Assembly: GCA_016719945.1 (NCBI GenBank)
Contig: JADJYE010000001.1
Location: 1-64,000, forward strand
Length of the DNA: 64,000 nucleotides
Direction: 5' to 3'
DNA from: Polyangiaceae bacterium
Lineage (GTDB): Bacteria > Myxococcota_A > Polyangia > Polyangiales > Polyangiaceae
The position numbers and the translations under genes were made by a program. The notes under the pieces are model-generated. The model was not told the origin of the DNA. It was given only the letters and a program-made list of their open reading frames with translations, and searched no databases. Within the stretch, counting starts at the first letter, position 1. Every line of letters starts with the position of its first letter. Shown in pieces: positions 1 to 7,892 of the stretch.

Positions 1-283
1 GCCGCCTCGTGATCGACCGAGCGCGGGACGAGGAACGACACCGTCTGCGAGGTGACGGCATGTTTGTCCTTCATCCCGGCCACGCCGGCGTCCCTCGCGT
101 CGACGCCAAGGAAGCGCGCGCGAGCCTGCGCACGGCCTCGTCGGTCGTGAGGAGGCTTCGAAACGTGACGTAAAGGTGATCTCCCTCGCCCGACGGCTCG
201 TAGGCGGGGACCTCGTCCACGACGAAGTCCTCGGGGCGCTCCTTGAACGAGACGGCGGGGAGGTTGTCGTCGGGGTTGGGCAC
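1..283 (-). CDS. truD: tRNA pseudouridine synthase D, N-terminal part, cut by window edge
   Basis: TruD converts U13 of tRNAs to pseudouridine. The N-terminus carries FKERPEDFVVDEVPAYEPSG, the usual TruD opening. Translation of the first 80 bases in another frame gives AGMKDKHAVTSQTVSFLV, the catalytic-Asp motif of the family (GxKDxxAxT). The two parts are in different frames, so a one-base indel lies near 105-118. Start is GTG at 283; no ATG gives the conserved N-terminus. The gene runs off the left edge. It is divergent from the SUMF1-like gene, with about 60 bases between the starts. The frameshift looks like a sequence error because both halves are well conserved. Confidence 0.85.
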
Positions 284-345
284 GGGCGTTCGCTATAAGT
301 TGTGCTCCCACTCGATACGAGACAAAAGGGGGATGGTTTTCGACC

Positions 346-1275
346 ATGACCGCCGCGAACCTGCCTCAGGTCACCGGGGTCCTCGCGCTGGCGGGGTTGG
401 TCGTGCTTTTCCCATCGCCGCCGACCGGTGAATCTGGCGAGTGGGGAGGGGTCGCCGAGGCGGGGCCTTGCCCGAAGGGCATGGTCAGCATCCGCGACAA
501 GTTCTGCATCGACGCCTACGAGGCGCACACGGTCGAGGTCGACAAGCCGCGGACGAGTAAGCGCGCCCCGAAGCGCGGCAAGTCCCACTCGCCGTTCAAG
601 CCCATCGGCTCCGCCCACGTGATGGCCGTGAGCGAGAAGGGCAAGATCCCTCAGGGGCACATCAGCCGGGACCAGGCCGAGCAAGCGTGCATCAACGCCG
701 GCAAACGCCTGTGCACCGACGACGAGTGGCTCGACGCCTGCCGCGGCAAGAAGCCCACGAAGTTTCCCTACGGCGACCAACACGCGGAGGGGCGGTGCAA
801 CGACCGCGGCGTCTCCGGCTTCAACCTGCTGTTCGGGCCCGGCAACAACACCGCCGGACGCGTCGGTCTACACGAAGGAGAACATGAACGACCCTCGGCT
901 GAACCAGGTCGAGGGCTCGGTCACTCAAGGCCAGCTCGTTTTCCCGAAGTGCAAGAACGGCTTCAAGGCCTTCGACATGGTCGGCAACCTCCACGAGTGG
1001 ACTCAGCGACCCCGCGGGCACGTTTCGGGGCGGCTATTACCTCGACACCAAGATCAACGGCGAGGGCTGCGACTACCGGACCAAGGCCCACGACGCGAAG
1101 TACTACGACTACTCGACGGGCTTCCGGTGCTGCCAAGGGGCGACGAGCAGAAGCGGATCGACAAGCTCGTCAAGGAGCGAGACAAGTCGGCGAAGAGCGA
1201 CAAGTCCGCCAAGGCGGATGACAAGCCCTCGGACAAGCAGGCGTCGTCAAGAAGAAGGCGAAGAAGAAGGGATAG
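346..1275 (+). pseudogene. SUMF1/formylglycine-generating-enzyme-like secreted protein, multiply frameshifted
   Basis: The N-terminus has a hydrophobic segment followed by GPCPKGMVSIRDKFCIDAYE, KRLCTDDEWLDACRG and FPYGD, the hallmarks of the FGE-sulfatase (SUMF1) domain. Later pieces lie in other frames: VYTKENMNDPRLNQVEG and DMVGNLHEWT (about 866-1005), FRGGYYLDTKINGEGC and STGFRCC (about 1010-1132), then a Lys/Asp-rich tail ending VVKKKAKKKG with TAG at 1273-1275. At least four shifts are needed (near 862, 1008, 1130 and 1245). Myxobacteria encode many such domain proteins as exported or lipid-anchored proteins of unknown substrate, so enzymatic activity cannot be assumed. It is either a real pseudogene or a gene hit by several sequence errors; the rest of the window also has many single shifts. 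Confidence 0.7.
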
Positions 1276-2246
1276 TAGTTTTTTGCGCGGCGGGGCCCTT
1301 TTTGCGCGCCGAGCCGCGCAAGAAGTCCGGCGCGAGGTCGCGTGGGCCTCCCCGCGAAGATGAAGCGCCCCGTTCTTTTTTTTTCTCGCGCGCCGCTGGC
1401 GCGGCCCTTCCGGATTTTCCGCGCCGAGCCGCGCAAACCGGCGCGAGGAGGTCGCGGGGCCCTCCCACGCGAAGAGATAACGCCGGTTCTTTCTTTCTCG
1501 CGCGCCCGCTGGCGCGGCCTTCGGATTTTCGCGCCGAGCCGCGCAAAAGTCCGGCGCGAGGGAGTCGCGGGGCCCCCCGCGAAGAGATAAGCGCCGGTTC
1601 TTTCTTTTCGCGCGCGCTGCGCGGGCCCTCCATTTTCGCGCCGAGCCGCGCAAGAAGTCCGCGCGAGGTCGCGGGGCCCTCCCGCGAAGAGATAAGCGCC
1701 GGTTCTTTTTTCTCGCGCCCGCTGGCGCGGGGCCCTTTTTTGCGCGCCGAGCCGGCAAGTCCGGCGCGGAGGCGCGTGGGCCCCACGAAAGATGAACGCC
1801 CGGTTCTTCTTTGCCCGCGGTGGGCCCTTGATTTTTGCGCGCCGAGCCGCGCAAAATCCGGCGCGAGGGTCGCGTGGGGCCCTCCGCGAAGAGAGAGCCC
1901 GGTTCTTTCTTTTCGCGCGCCCGCGGTCGGAGTCCCTTCGGATTTTGCGCGCCGAGCCGCGCAAAATCCGGCGCGAGGAGGGTCGCGTGGGGCCCTCCCC
2001 ACGCGAAGAGAAACGCCGGTTCTTTTTTCGCGCGCCCGCGTCGCGGGCCCTTCGATTTCGCGCGCCGAGCCGCGCAAATCCGGCGCGAGGAGGTCGTGGG
2101 GCCTCCCACGCGAAGAGATGAAGCGCCCGGTTCTTTTTTTCTCGCGCGCCCGCGGTCGCGGGCGCGCACTCCTCGCGCCGGAATTCACACCCGCCTCGGG
2201 TGTGAATTCCGAAGGGCCCCGCGCTAGCGGGCGCGCGAGAACAAAA
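1276..2246. repeat. Array of about nine ~105-bp multi-hairpin repeats between convergent genes
   Basis: The motif GCGCCGAGCCGCGC recurs near 1304, 1421, 1531, 1637, 1742, 1837, 1947 and 2060, a spacing of about 95-117 bases, with a divergent ninth unit at about 2150-2246. Each unit holds a pyrimidine run (TTCTTTTTT type) and three hairpins: CGCGCCCG/CGGGCGCG; GGATTTTGCGCG/CGCGCAAAATCC around a short loop (clearest at 1940-1972); and CGCGTGGGG/CCCCACGCG around CCCT (clearest near 1985-2010). The array fills the whole gap between the rightward SUMF1-like gene and the leftward nucleotidase. Long open frames on both strands here are a by-product of the repeats and the high GC content. A related two-copy block in the other orientation lies at 10272-10496. 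Confidence 0.85.
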
Positions 2247-3749
2247 CTAGAGCTCGTGCGGCATGCGGTCGCGGCCGCCGCGGAAATGCTGCAGCGGCGA
2301 ATACGCGCAGAAGTTCGAGACGCGCGAGGTGTAGATGCAGGCGTACTCCTCGACCTGATCGCCGAAGCTCGAGCGGTCGTCGGCCTCCTTCATCAGCGAG
2401 CCCCAATAAGGGTGGAAGCACGCGTCGATGCGCCGCTCGAGCTGCTCGACCTGGTGATCGATCGAGCGCATCTGCCCGCGGATCCGCTCGACCGTGCGCT
2501 TCACGCGCATGCGCTCGGCCTCGAGCATGGGGTGCTCGAGCGCGGGCATGGCGGCGTCCTCGAGGCGGCGCGCGACGTCCTTGAAGCGTTGCTGGTAGAA
2601 CCGCAGCTGGTCCTCGAGCTCCTCGCGCCGGGTCTGCAGCTCGTGCACCTGATCCATCTCGGTGCGGCACGCCTCGGTCGCGTTGACCTCGACCTCCATC
2701 TCCTGGATGACCATGCCCGTGCGCCAGGCGCTCTCGCGCTTCGAGCGCAGGATGTCTCCGTAGATGTGATCGCCGACGTAGAGGATGCGATCCCCGCTCA
2801 CCCCGAGGGCGCGCTCGAGATCATGTAGGTTGCCGCCTTCGTAGACGGCGCCTCGCTCCAGCGGCAGGCTGGCTGGGCGGAGCTCTCCGTCGGGGGCCCG
2901 GACGAGCAGGGGCCTGAACTCCTGGAAGAAGGCGGGCTTCGTGGCCGCGACGACCATCACGTCGAAGTAGTGCCGGAAGCTCGGGTACTCCGGCATCGCC
3001 TCGTCGAGCAGGTAGGTCATCATCTTCTGCGTGAACGGCCAGCGGCTGTTCGTCAGCAAGAAGAGCCGCTTGCCCGCCGAGCGGAGCTTGTGGAGCGTCG
3101 CGGCGAGGAGCGGATCTCGCTCCACGTAGCGCGGCAGATCGGCCTCGACCTGGTCGAGGATGGTGCCGTCGCGGTGGGCCTCGTCGATCGCCTCGCGGAT
3201 GTCCGTGAACAGCGTCGCGTAGTCGAGCGGGTGGCCGAAGCTCTCGAAGAAATCGATGATCTTGGCGTAGATCGCCGCCTCGCTGAGCGCGTACAGGGTG
3301 TCGACCCAGTGGTAGCGCGCCGTGTTCGGGCGGACCCGCTTCGACTGGTACAGCGCCCGCAGCTCCTCGCGATCGAGGCGGCGCATCCCGTGGTAGCCCT
3401 TCTGAACGTGCTTGAAGCGGTCCATCTTCAAGATGTGGCCGTGCTTCTTGTCGATGAGCAGACCCCGGATGGGGAAGTCGAGCGGGTAGTCGAGGTCGAT
3501 CAGCTCCTTCGGGTAGCCGCGCTCGACGAGCTTCGCGACCGTCGCTTGGACGCTCAAGCGGTCCATCTCGCCCTGGCGATAGATCGCGAGGGTGTAGTCC
3601 ATGTCGAAGCCGACCCAGTCGACCTGCCCCAGCTTCAGCCCCCGGTTGGCGAAGACGCGCTTCGCGCGCGGAATCCGGGTGGGCTCCCCGGAGGAGGGGA
3701 GGAACGCGAGGGGGAGCTCGAGCTGCTCGGCCGGCGGGCGGTAGAGCAC
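2247..3749 (-). CDS. HAD-family 5'-nucleotidase (cytosolic IMP/GMP type)
   Basis: A 500-residue protein of the HAD-IG 5'-nucleotidase family (NT5C2-like), which dephosphorylates purine nucleoside monophosphates in the cytosol. HAD motif I is WVGFDMDYTLAIY (nucleophile Asp49, acid Asp51). FPIRGLLIDKKHGHILKMDR follows, typical of the family. Motif II is LFLLTNSRWPFT and motif III is ILYVGDHIYGDIL. The C-terminal third is helical and charged, as in family members. The length fits the bacterial members. The stop lies directly beside the hairpin-repeat array. Start at 3749 is the only one that keeps the conserved LxLxxVxWVGFDMDYT lead-in. The substrate is inferred from the family only. Confidence 0.88.
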   Translation of the reverse strand: MLYRPPAEQLELPLAFLPSSGEPTRIPRAKRVFANRGLKLGQVDWVGFDMDYTLAIYRQGEMDRLSVQATVAKLVERGYPKELIDLDYPLDFPIRGLLIDKKHGHILKMDRFKHVQKGYHGMRRLDREELRALYQSKRVRPNTARYHWVDTLYALSEAAIYAKIIDFFESFGHPLDYATLFTDIREAIDEAHRDGTILDQVEADLPRYVERDPLLAATLHKLRSAGKRLFLLTNSRWPFTQKMMTYLLDEAMPEYPSFRHYFDVMVVAATKPAFFQEFRPLLVRAPDGELRPASLPLERGAVYEGGNLHDLERALGVSGDRILYVGDHIYGDILRSKRESAWRTGMVIQEMEVEVNATEACRTEMDQVHELQTRREELEDQLRFYQQRFKDVARRLEDAAMPALEHPMLEAERMRVKRTVERIRGQMRSIDHQVEQLERRIDACFHPYWGSLMKEADDRSSFGDQVEEYACIYTSRVSNFCAYSPLQHFRGGRDRMPHEL

Positions 3750-3796
3750 GAGCCCCAGTCTAGTCCACCCGCGAGGAAACGTAACGACGACCGCTA

Positions 3797-3848
3797 CTTA
3801 TCGAAGAGGTTCGATAGCTGGACAGGGAGGTTCGATAGCTGGACAGGC
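3797..3848. repeat. Two tandem copies of a 21-bp repeat
   Basis: The sequence GGTTCGATAGCTGGACAGG occurs twice head to tail between the divergent 3' flank of hutI and the nucleotidase start. The second copy ends at the hutI stop codon. Function unknown. Confidence 0.7.
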
Positions 3849-5079
3849 TAAAGGCCGCCCCAAATCGCCTCGCCCTCCAAAAGGACGAGCCGCGCCCGCG
3901 AGACCCCGTGCGGCTGAGCGAGCGCGGCCTCGTGAGGCAGGTCCCAGGCGACCAGGTCGGCCCGCCTGCCAGGCGCGAGCATGCCGGTGTCAGCGAGCCC
4001 GAGCGACGCAGCGGCCTCACGCGTCGCCCCGAGGACCGCCTCGGCCACCGTCAAGCCGTACGAGCGGACCGCCATCGCGAGGGCGAGCGGGAGGCTCTCG
4101 GTCGGCGCTGTGCCTGGGTTCGCGTCGCTGGCGACCACCAGCCGGACCCCCGCCTCGCGCAGCGCCCGGATGTCGGGGGGCGGCTGCGCGAGCGTGAAGC
4201 TGGCGACGGGCAGCAGCACCGCGCGCACCCCGGCCGCTGCCAGGGCCCTGACCCCGTCGGGCCCGACGTGCTCCAGGTGATCGACCGAGCACGCGCCGAC
4301 CGCCGCCGCGAGCTGGGCGCCGCCGACGTCCGCGAACTGACCGACGTGCAGCCTCACGCCGAAGCCGCGCGCCGTCGCCTTCTCCACGAGCGGACGGACC
4401 TGCTCGACGCTGAAGGCGCTGCGCTCCACGTAGGCGTCGACGAAGCGGAACAGCCCCTCGCTGGCCAGCGCCTCGAAGTCGTGGGCCGCGACGCGCGCCG
4501 CGTACGCGCCGCGATCTCCCCCGGCCTCGGGGGGCAGCGCGTGCAGCGCGAGGTACGTCGGGACGACGCGGTGCCCCGCGGGCTCGTGGAGGCGTCGCGG
4601 ATCGCGACGAGCTGCTTGCGCTCGCTCGCGAGGTCGAGCCCGTAGCCGCTCTTCGCCTCCACGGTGGTGACGCCCAGGCTCGCCATGCGCGCGAGCCGCG
4701 ACGTCAGGGCGCTCGTCAGCTGCTGCTGCGTCGCCGCGCGCACGGCGCGCATGGTCGAGACGATGCCGCCCCCCGCCTTGGCGATCGTCTCGTAGTCGGC
4801 GCCGGCCATCCGCAGCGCGTACTCCTCGTGGCGCGAGCCCGCCCACGGCGCGTGGGTGTGGGCGTCGACGAGCCCCGGCGTGACGAGCTCGGCCTCGTGC
4901 ACGGTGGCCCCCTCGAGCGCGCGCTCGGGCAGCTCCGCGCGCGCGCCCACCCCGGCGATGCGGCCCGCCACGATCGACAGGTAGGCGTCCTCGATCACGC
5001 CGAGCGGACCGCTCGACGTGCGCTCGGGGTCGCAGGTCACGAGCCGGCGGGCGAAGAGCAGCCGCCGCCCCCCGCTCAC
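3848..5079 (-). CDS. hutI: Imidazolonepropionase (one frameshift)
   Basis: HutI hydrolyses imidazolone-5-propionate to N-formimidoyl-glutamate in histidine breakdown. The N-terminal part carries the metal-binding HTHAPWAG (His74, His76) and VEAKSGYGLD. The C-terminal part carries LHVGQFADVGG, SVDHLEH and ASDANPGTAP, all family hallmarks. The halves lie in different frames and join near 4588-4592, where one missing base before CACGAGCCCGC would restore RDALHEPAGHRVVPTY. Start is GTG at 5079, which overlaps the nagZ stop (GTGA). It is the last gene of a leftward run pabA / trpC-like / nagZ / hutI. No other hut gene is present. Confidence 0.88.
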
Positions 5080-6170
5080 GGGATCACCGTCACCCGGCCG
5101 AGCGACTCCTCGATCTGCTCGAGCACGTCATGGATCGTGGGTCCGCCCGGCTCCGCGCTCGCGGCGCGCGAGCCGGCGAGGTCTCGCAGCGCGCGAACGC
5201 GCTCGGCGGCCTCCGACGCGCGCGCGGCGAACGGCGGGCTCCGCTGGATCTCCTGCGCGAGCGCGGCGTGCGCGCGGTCGGCTGCGTCCTCGTCCTTGCA
5301 GACGAGGAGCAGGTCGCAGCCGGCGGTGATCGCGATCAGCGCCGACTCCTCCGGAGGCTTGAGCGCGCTCACGGCGCGCATCTCGAGGTCGTCGCTGACC
5401 AGCACGCCCCCGAAGCCGAGGTCGCCACGCAGGAGGTCGCTCATCGCGGCGCGCGAGAAGGTCGCGGGGACCGCCCCGTCGATGGCCTCCATCACGACGT
5501 GGGCGCTCATGATCGACTCGAGCCCGGCGCTCGCCGCCGCGCGAAACGGCGCGAGCTCGACGCGGTCGAGGCGAGCCCGGTCGTGGCGGACCACCGGCAG
5601 ATCGAAGTGCGAGTCTTTGTCGGTGTCGCCGTGGCCAGGGAAGTGTTTGCCGCAAGCGAGCACGCCGCCGGCCGCGAGGCCGCGCGCGAACGCCAGGCCG
5701 AGCGTGGCCACCAGGTCGGGGCTGGAGCCGAAGGCGCGATCTCCGATGACCGGGTTCGCAGGGTTCGAATCCACGTCGAGGATGGGCGCGAAGTCGAGGT
5801 TGAAGCCGAGCTCGAGCAGGCGCGCGCCCACGGCCCTGCCGGCTCGCTCGACGAGGTCGACGTCGCCGATCGCGCCGAGGGCGCGCATCGGAGGCAGCCG
5901 CGGCTCTCCCGGCGGCAGGCGGGTCACGCGGCCACCTTCTTCGTCGATCGCGACGAGCGGAGGGCGGGAGGGGTCGGCCTTCGCGCTCGCCTCTCGGATC
6001 TGTCGGGTGAGGGCGACGGTCGCCGAGGTCGTCGGCAGGTTGCGCTTGAAGAGGATGACGCCGGCGCGCTCGCCCCGCTCGAGCGCGGCGCGCGTCCGGT
6101 CGCTGAGCGTGGGGCCGTCGAATCCGGTGACGAGCAGCTGGCCGGCGAGGACGCGAGGGTCGAGGGTCAC
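5076..6170 (-). CDS. nagZ: Beta-N-acetylhexosaminidase, glycoside hydrolase family 3
   Basis: A 364-residue GH3 enzyme that removes N-acetylglucosamine from 1,6-anhydro-muropeptides during cell-wall recycling. Visible signatures are PLVAIDEEGGRVTRL, DFAPILDVDSNPANPVIGDRAFG, the catalytic GKHFPGHGDTDKDSH loop of NagZ enzymes, and GGVLVSDDLEM with the nucleophile Asp. Start GTG at 6170 was chosen because it overlaps the stop of the upstream TrpC-like gene (GTGA at 6170-6167) and gives a normal NagZ N-terminus; the frame stays open further upstream but without family similarity. The downstream end overlaps hutI the same way. No signal peptide is seen, in line with cytoplasmic NagZ. Confidence 0.9.
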   Translation of the reverse strand: MTLDPRVLAGQLLVTGFDGPTLSDRTRAALERGERAGVILFKRNLPTTSATVALTRQIREASAKADPSRPPLVAIDEEGGRVTRLPPGEPRLPPMRALGAIGDVDLVERAGRAVGARLLELGFNLDFAPILDVDSNPANPVIGDRAFGSSPDLVATLGLAFARGLAAGGVLACGKHFPGHGDTDKDSHFDLPVVRHDRARLDRVELAPFRAAASAGLESIMSAHVVMEAIDGAVPATFSRAAMSDLLRGDLGFGGVLVSDDLEMRAVSALKPPEESALIAITAGCDLLLVCKDEDAADRAHAALAQEIQRSPPFAARASEAAERVRALRDLAGSRAASAEPGGPTIHDVLEQIEESLGRVTVIP

Positions 6171-6844
6171 GCGGGGGTCTCTAGCCAGGTTTCGGTCGTG
6201 AGAGTAGCTCGCTCGTGTTCGGCGAGCGCCGCCGCTCGCGCGCCCTCGTCGCCGCTGAGGGTGTCCGCGAACAGCGCGACCTTCACCAGGCCGGGGACGT
6301 CGAACAGGGGAGCGACCGCGTCCAGCGAGGGGCGCAGGCTGTCCCTGTCGCGCAGGCTCACGAGCACCAGGCGGCAGCCGAGGTCCCGCGCGCTCTCGAG
6401 CTCGTCCAGGGTCGCGACCTCGGGGGCGAAGCCGAGGCCGAGGGCGCGCGCGGCGGCGGCGAGGGAGGCGAGGGGGACCCCGGCGCGCTCGGACGCGCAG
6501 ACGATGGGCGAGATCGCGTCGGCGCCCGCGCGCCACGCCCTGCCGATCGTGGCCTCGCCGAGGAAGACGTCGCTCACCAGCAGCGGGGCCGCCAGCTGCC
6601 GCCGCGCGCGCTCACACAGCTCGTAGCTCCCGCCCAGGAAGCGACCCTCTGCGTGGACCACGACGAGCTCGCACACCCCGGGCGTCGGGCGGGCTCTCGC
6701 CTCCCACGGGGCGCCGGCCGAGAGCGAGGCCACCCGGCCAGGACGCAGCGGCAGCGGGCGCGCAGGGGCTGCCGTCCGCGGCAGCGGCGGCCCTGCGGCG
6801 ATTCGCGCGGCGCGCGCCTCGGCGAACGCGACGGACTTTTCCAA
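6167..6844 (-). CDS. TrpC-like TIM-barrel protein lacking key catalytic residues
   Basis: The overall pattern follows indole-3-glycerol-phosphate synthase: FLGGSYEL, then PLLVSDVFLGEATIGRAWRAGADAI (normally PVLRKDFI...GADAI), LGLGFAPEVATLDELE and a late LVKVALF strand. The usual EIKRASPS segment reads VASLSAGAPWEA and the catalytic KDF lysine is absent. The Asn of the INNRDL motif is also replaced (VSLRDRDSL). It sits right after a PabA/TrpG gene, so it may descend from a trp cluster, but it is probably not a working TrpC. Start TTG at 6844 is uncertain; the frame is open upstream into pabA. About 225 residues, slightly shorter than TrpC (about 260). The alternative is an unrelated TIM-barrel family. 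Confidence 0.6.
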   Translation of the reverse strand: MEKSVAFAEARAARIAAGPPLPRTAAPARPLPLRPGRVASLSAGAPWEARARPTPGVCELVVVHAEGRFLGGSYELCERARRQLAAPLLVSDVFLGEATIGRAWRAGADAISPIVCASERAGVPLASLAAAARALGLGFAPEVATLDELESARDLGCRLVLVSLRDRDSLRPSLDAVAPLFDVPGLVKVALFADTLSGDEGARAAALAEHERATLTTETWLETPA

Positions 6845-6876
6845 AGAGCCGCGGCGGCGCGTCCGCTTCGCGAGCC

Positions 6877-7548
6877 TCAGAAAAATCGCGCCTCCCGCGC
6901 CTTCGCGACGTCCTCCAGCCAGGCTTCGAACAGGGCGTCGCCCCCCTCGCTGAGGTGAGACTCTGGGTGGAACTGCACCGACTCGAGCGGGAGAGAGGCG
7001 TGCCGGAGCGCCATGATCTCACCGCCGTCCAGCGAGGTCGCGCTCACCTCGAGCTGCGCGGGGAGGGAAGCGCGCTCGACCACGAGCGAGTTGTAGCGCG
7101 CGGCCACGAGCGGGCTCCTTGCCCGTCGGAACACCCCGCGGCCGTCGTGCTCGACGCGCGACACCTTGCCGTGGACCGGGCGCGCGGCCCGCACGACGCG
7201 CGCCCCGGCGGCGGCCGCGAGGGCCTGGTGCCCGAGGCACACCCCGAGGATCGGCCGGGGCTCACGTCCGGCGAGCGCGGCCTGGTACAGCGCGAGGCTC
7301 ACTCCCGACCGGTCGGGGGCGCAGGGGCCGGGTGAGACGACCAGCCCGTCGGCGTCGCGCCCGAGCAGGGTCGTGAGCGACAGCTCGTCGTTCGTGATCA
7401 CCTCGCAGCGCGCGCCGAGCACCTCCAGCCGCTCGACGACGTTGAACGTGAACGAGTCGTAGTTGTCGATGACGACGAGGCGCAGCGGCCGCGACGGTGG
7501 CGGGCTGCCCGAAGTTTTTCCCGTCGCGCCTCGCACGGCTAGCCTCAT
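6877..7548 (-). CDS. pabA: Anthranilate/aminodeoxychorismate synthase glutaminase subunit
   Basis: A class I glutamine amidotransferase of the TrpG/PabA family that supplies ammonia to chorismate for tryptophan or folate synthesis. It shows VVIDNYDSFTFNVVERL, VVSPGPCAPDRSG, the nucleophile elbow GVCLGHQALAAA (Cys) and ESVQFHPESHLSEGG (His and Glu). Start ATG at 7548 gives about 24 extra N-terminal residues relative to typical PabA; an alternative start closer to RLVVIDNYDS is not evident. Its start is 7 bases from the start of the divergent PilZ-like gene. No trpE/pabB partner is in the window, so the choice between pabA and trpG is open. The TrpC-like gene follows. Confidence 0.85.
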   Translation of the reverse strand: MRLAVRGATGKTSGSPPPSRPLRLVVIDNYDSFTFNVVERLEVLGARCEVITNDELSLTTLLGRDADGLVVSPGPCAPDRSGVSLALYQAALAGREPRPILGVCLGHQALAAAAGARVVRAARPVHGKVSRVEHDGRGVFRRARSPLVAARYNSLVVERASLPAQLEVSATSLDGGEIMALRHASLPLESVQFHPESHLSEGGDALFEAWLEDVAKAREARFF

Positions 7549-7554
7549 AGCACC

Positions 7555-7866
7555 ATGGAACTCGAACGGCGCTCCTCTCGTCGGTCCCACGTGGGTCTGT
7601 TCTGCAACCAATACATCGACGGCTTCCCGTACCTCACCGAGGCGCTCGAGCTGTCGATGTCCGGCGCGCTCGTGCGGCGGGTCCTCGCGCCCGAGGTCGA
7701 TCGCGCCTCGTACGCGCTCGAGCTGTCGGGCTCGGGCGAAGAGCCGCTCTGGGTGTGCGCGACGCCGGTGTGGCGGCACGGACCGTTCGAGGCGGTGAGG
7801 TTCGTCGCCCAGGGCCTCTCGGATCGGCTGCGGCTCGCGAGCCTGCTCGGCGCGTACGCGCGCTGA
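7555..7866 (+). CDS. Small PilZ-domain-like protein
   Basis: A 103-residue protein resembling a single PilZ domain, which in other bacteria binds cyclic di-GMP. The N-terminal RRSSRRSHV could serve as the RxxxR element. The centre has LELSMSGALVRR, similar to the D/NxSxxG element, and the end has VRFVAQGLSDRLRLASLL, like the PilZ C-terminal helix. The match is by pattern only and the D/N of the second motif is replaced. ATG at 7555 is so close to the divergent pabA start that no room remains for a standard leader; a leaderless message or a different pabA start is likely. Confidence 0.6.
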   Translation: MELERRSSRRSHVGLFCNQYIDGFPYLTEALELSMSGALVRRVLAPEVDRASYALELSGSGEEPLWVCATPVWRHGPFEAVRFVAQGLSDRLRLASLLGAYAR

Positions 7867-7892
7867 GCCGGGCTCGGCCCGAGCCGCGCGCC

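Noticed and set aside
1276..2246. CRISPR array
   Set aside because: Units are about 105 bases, vary internally and contain hairpins without unique spacers; no cas genes.
1054..2828. Long open frames on both strands over the repeat array (up to 536 codons)
   Set aside because: Low-complexity Arg/Pro/Ser-rich translations that follow the repeat period; no family similarity, and they come from GC-rich hairpin repeats lacking stops.
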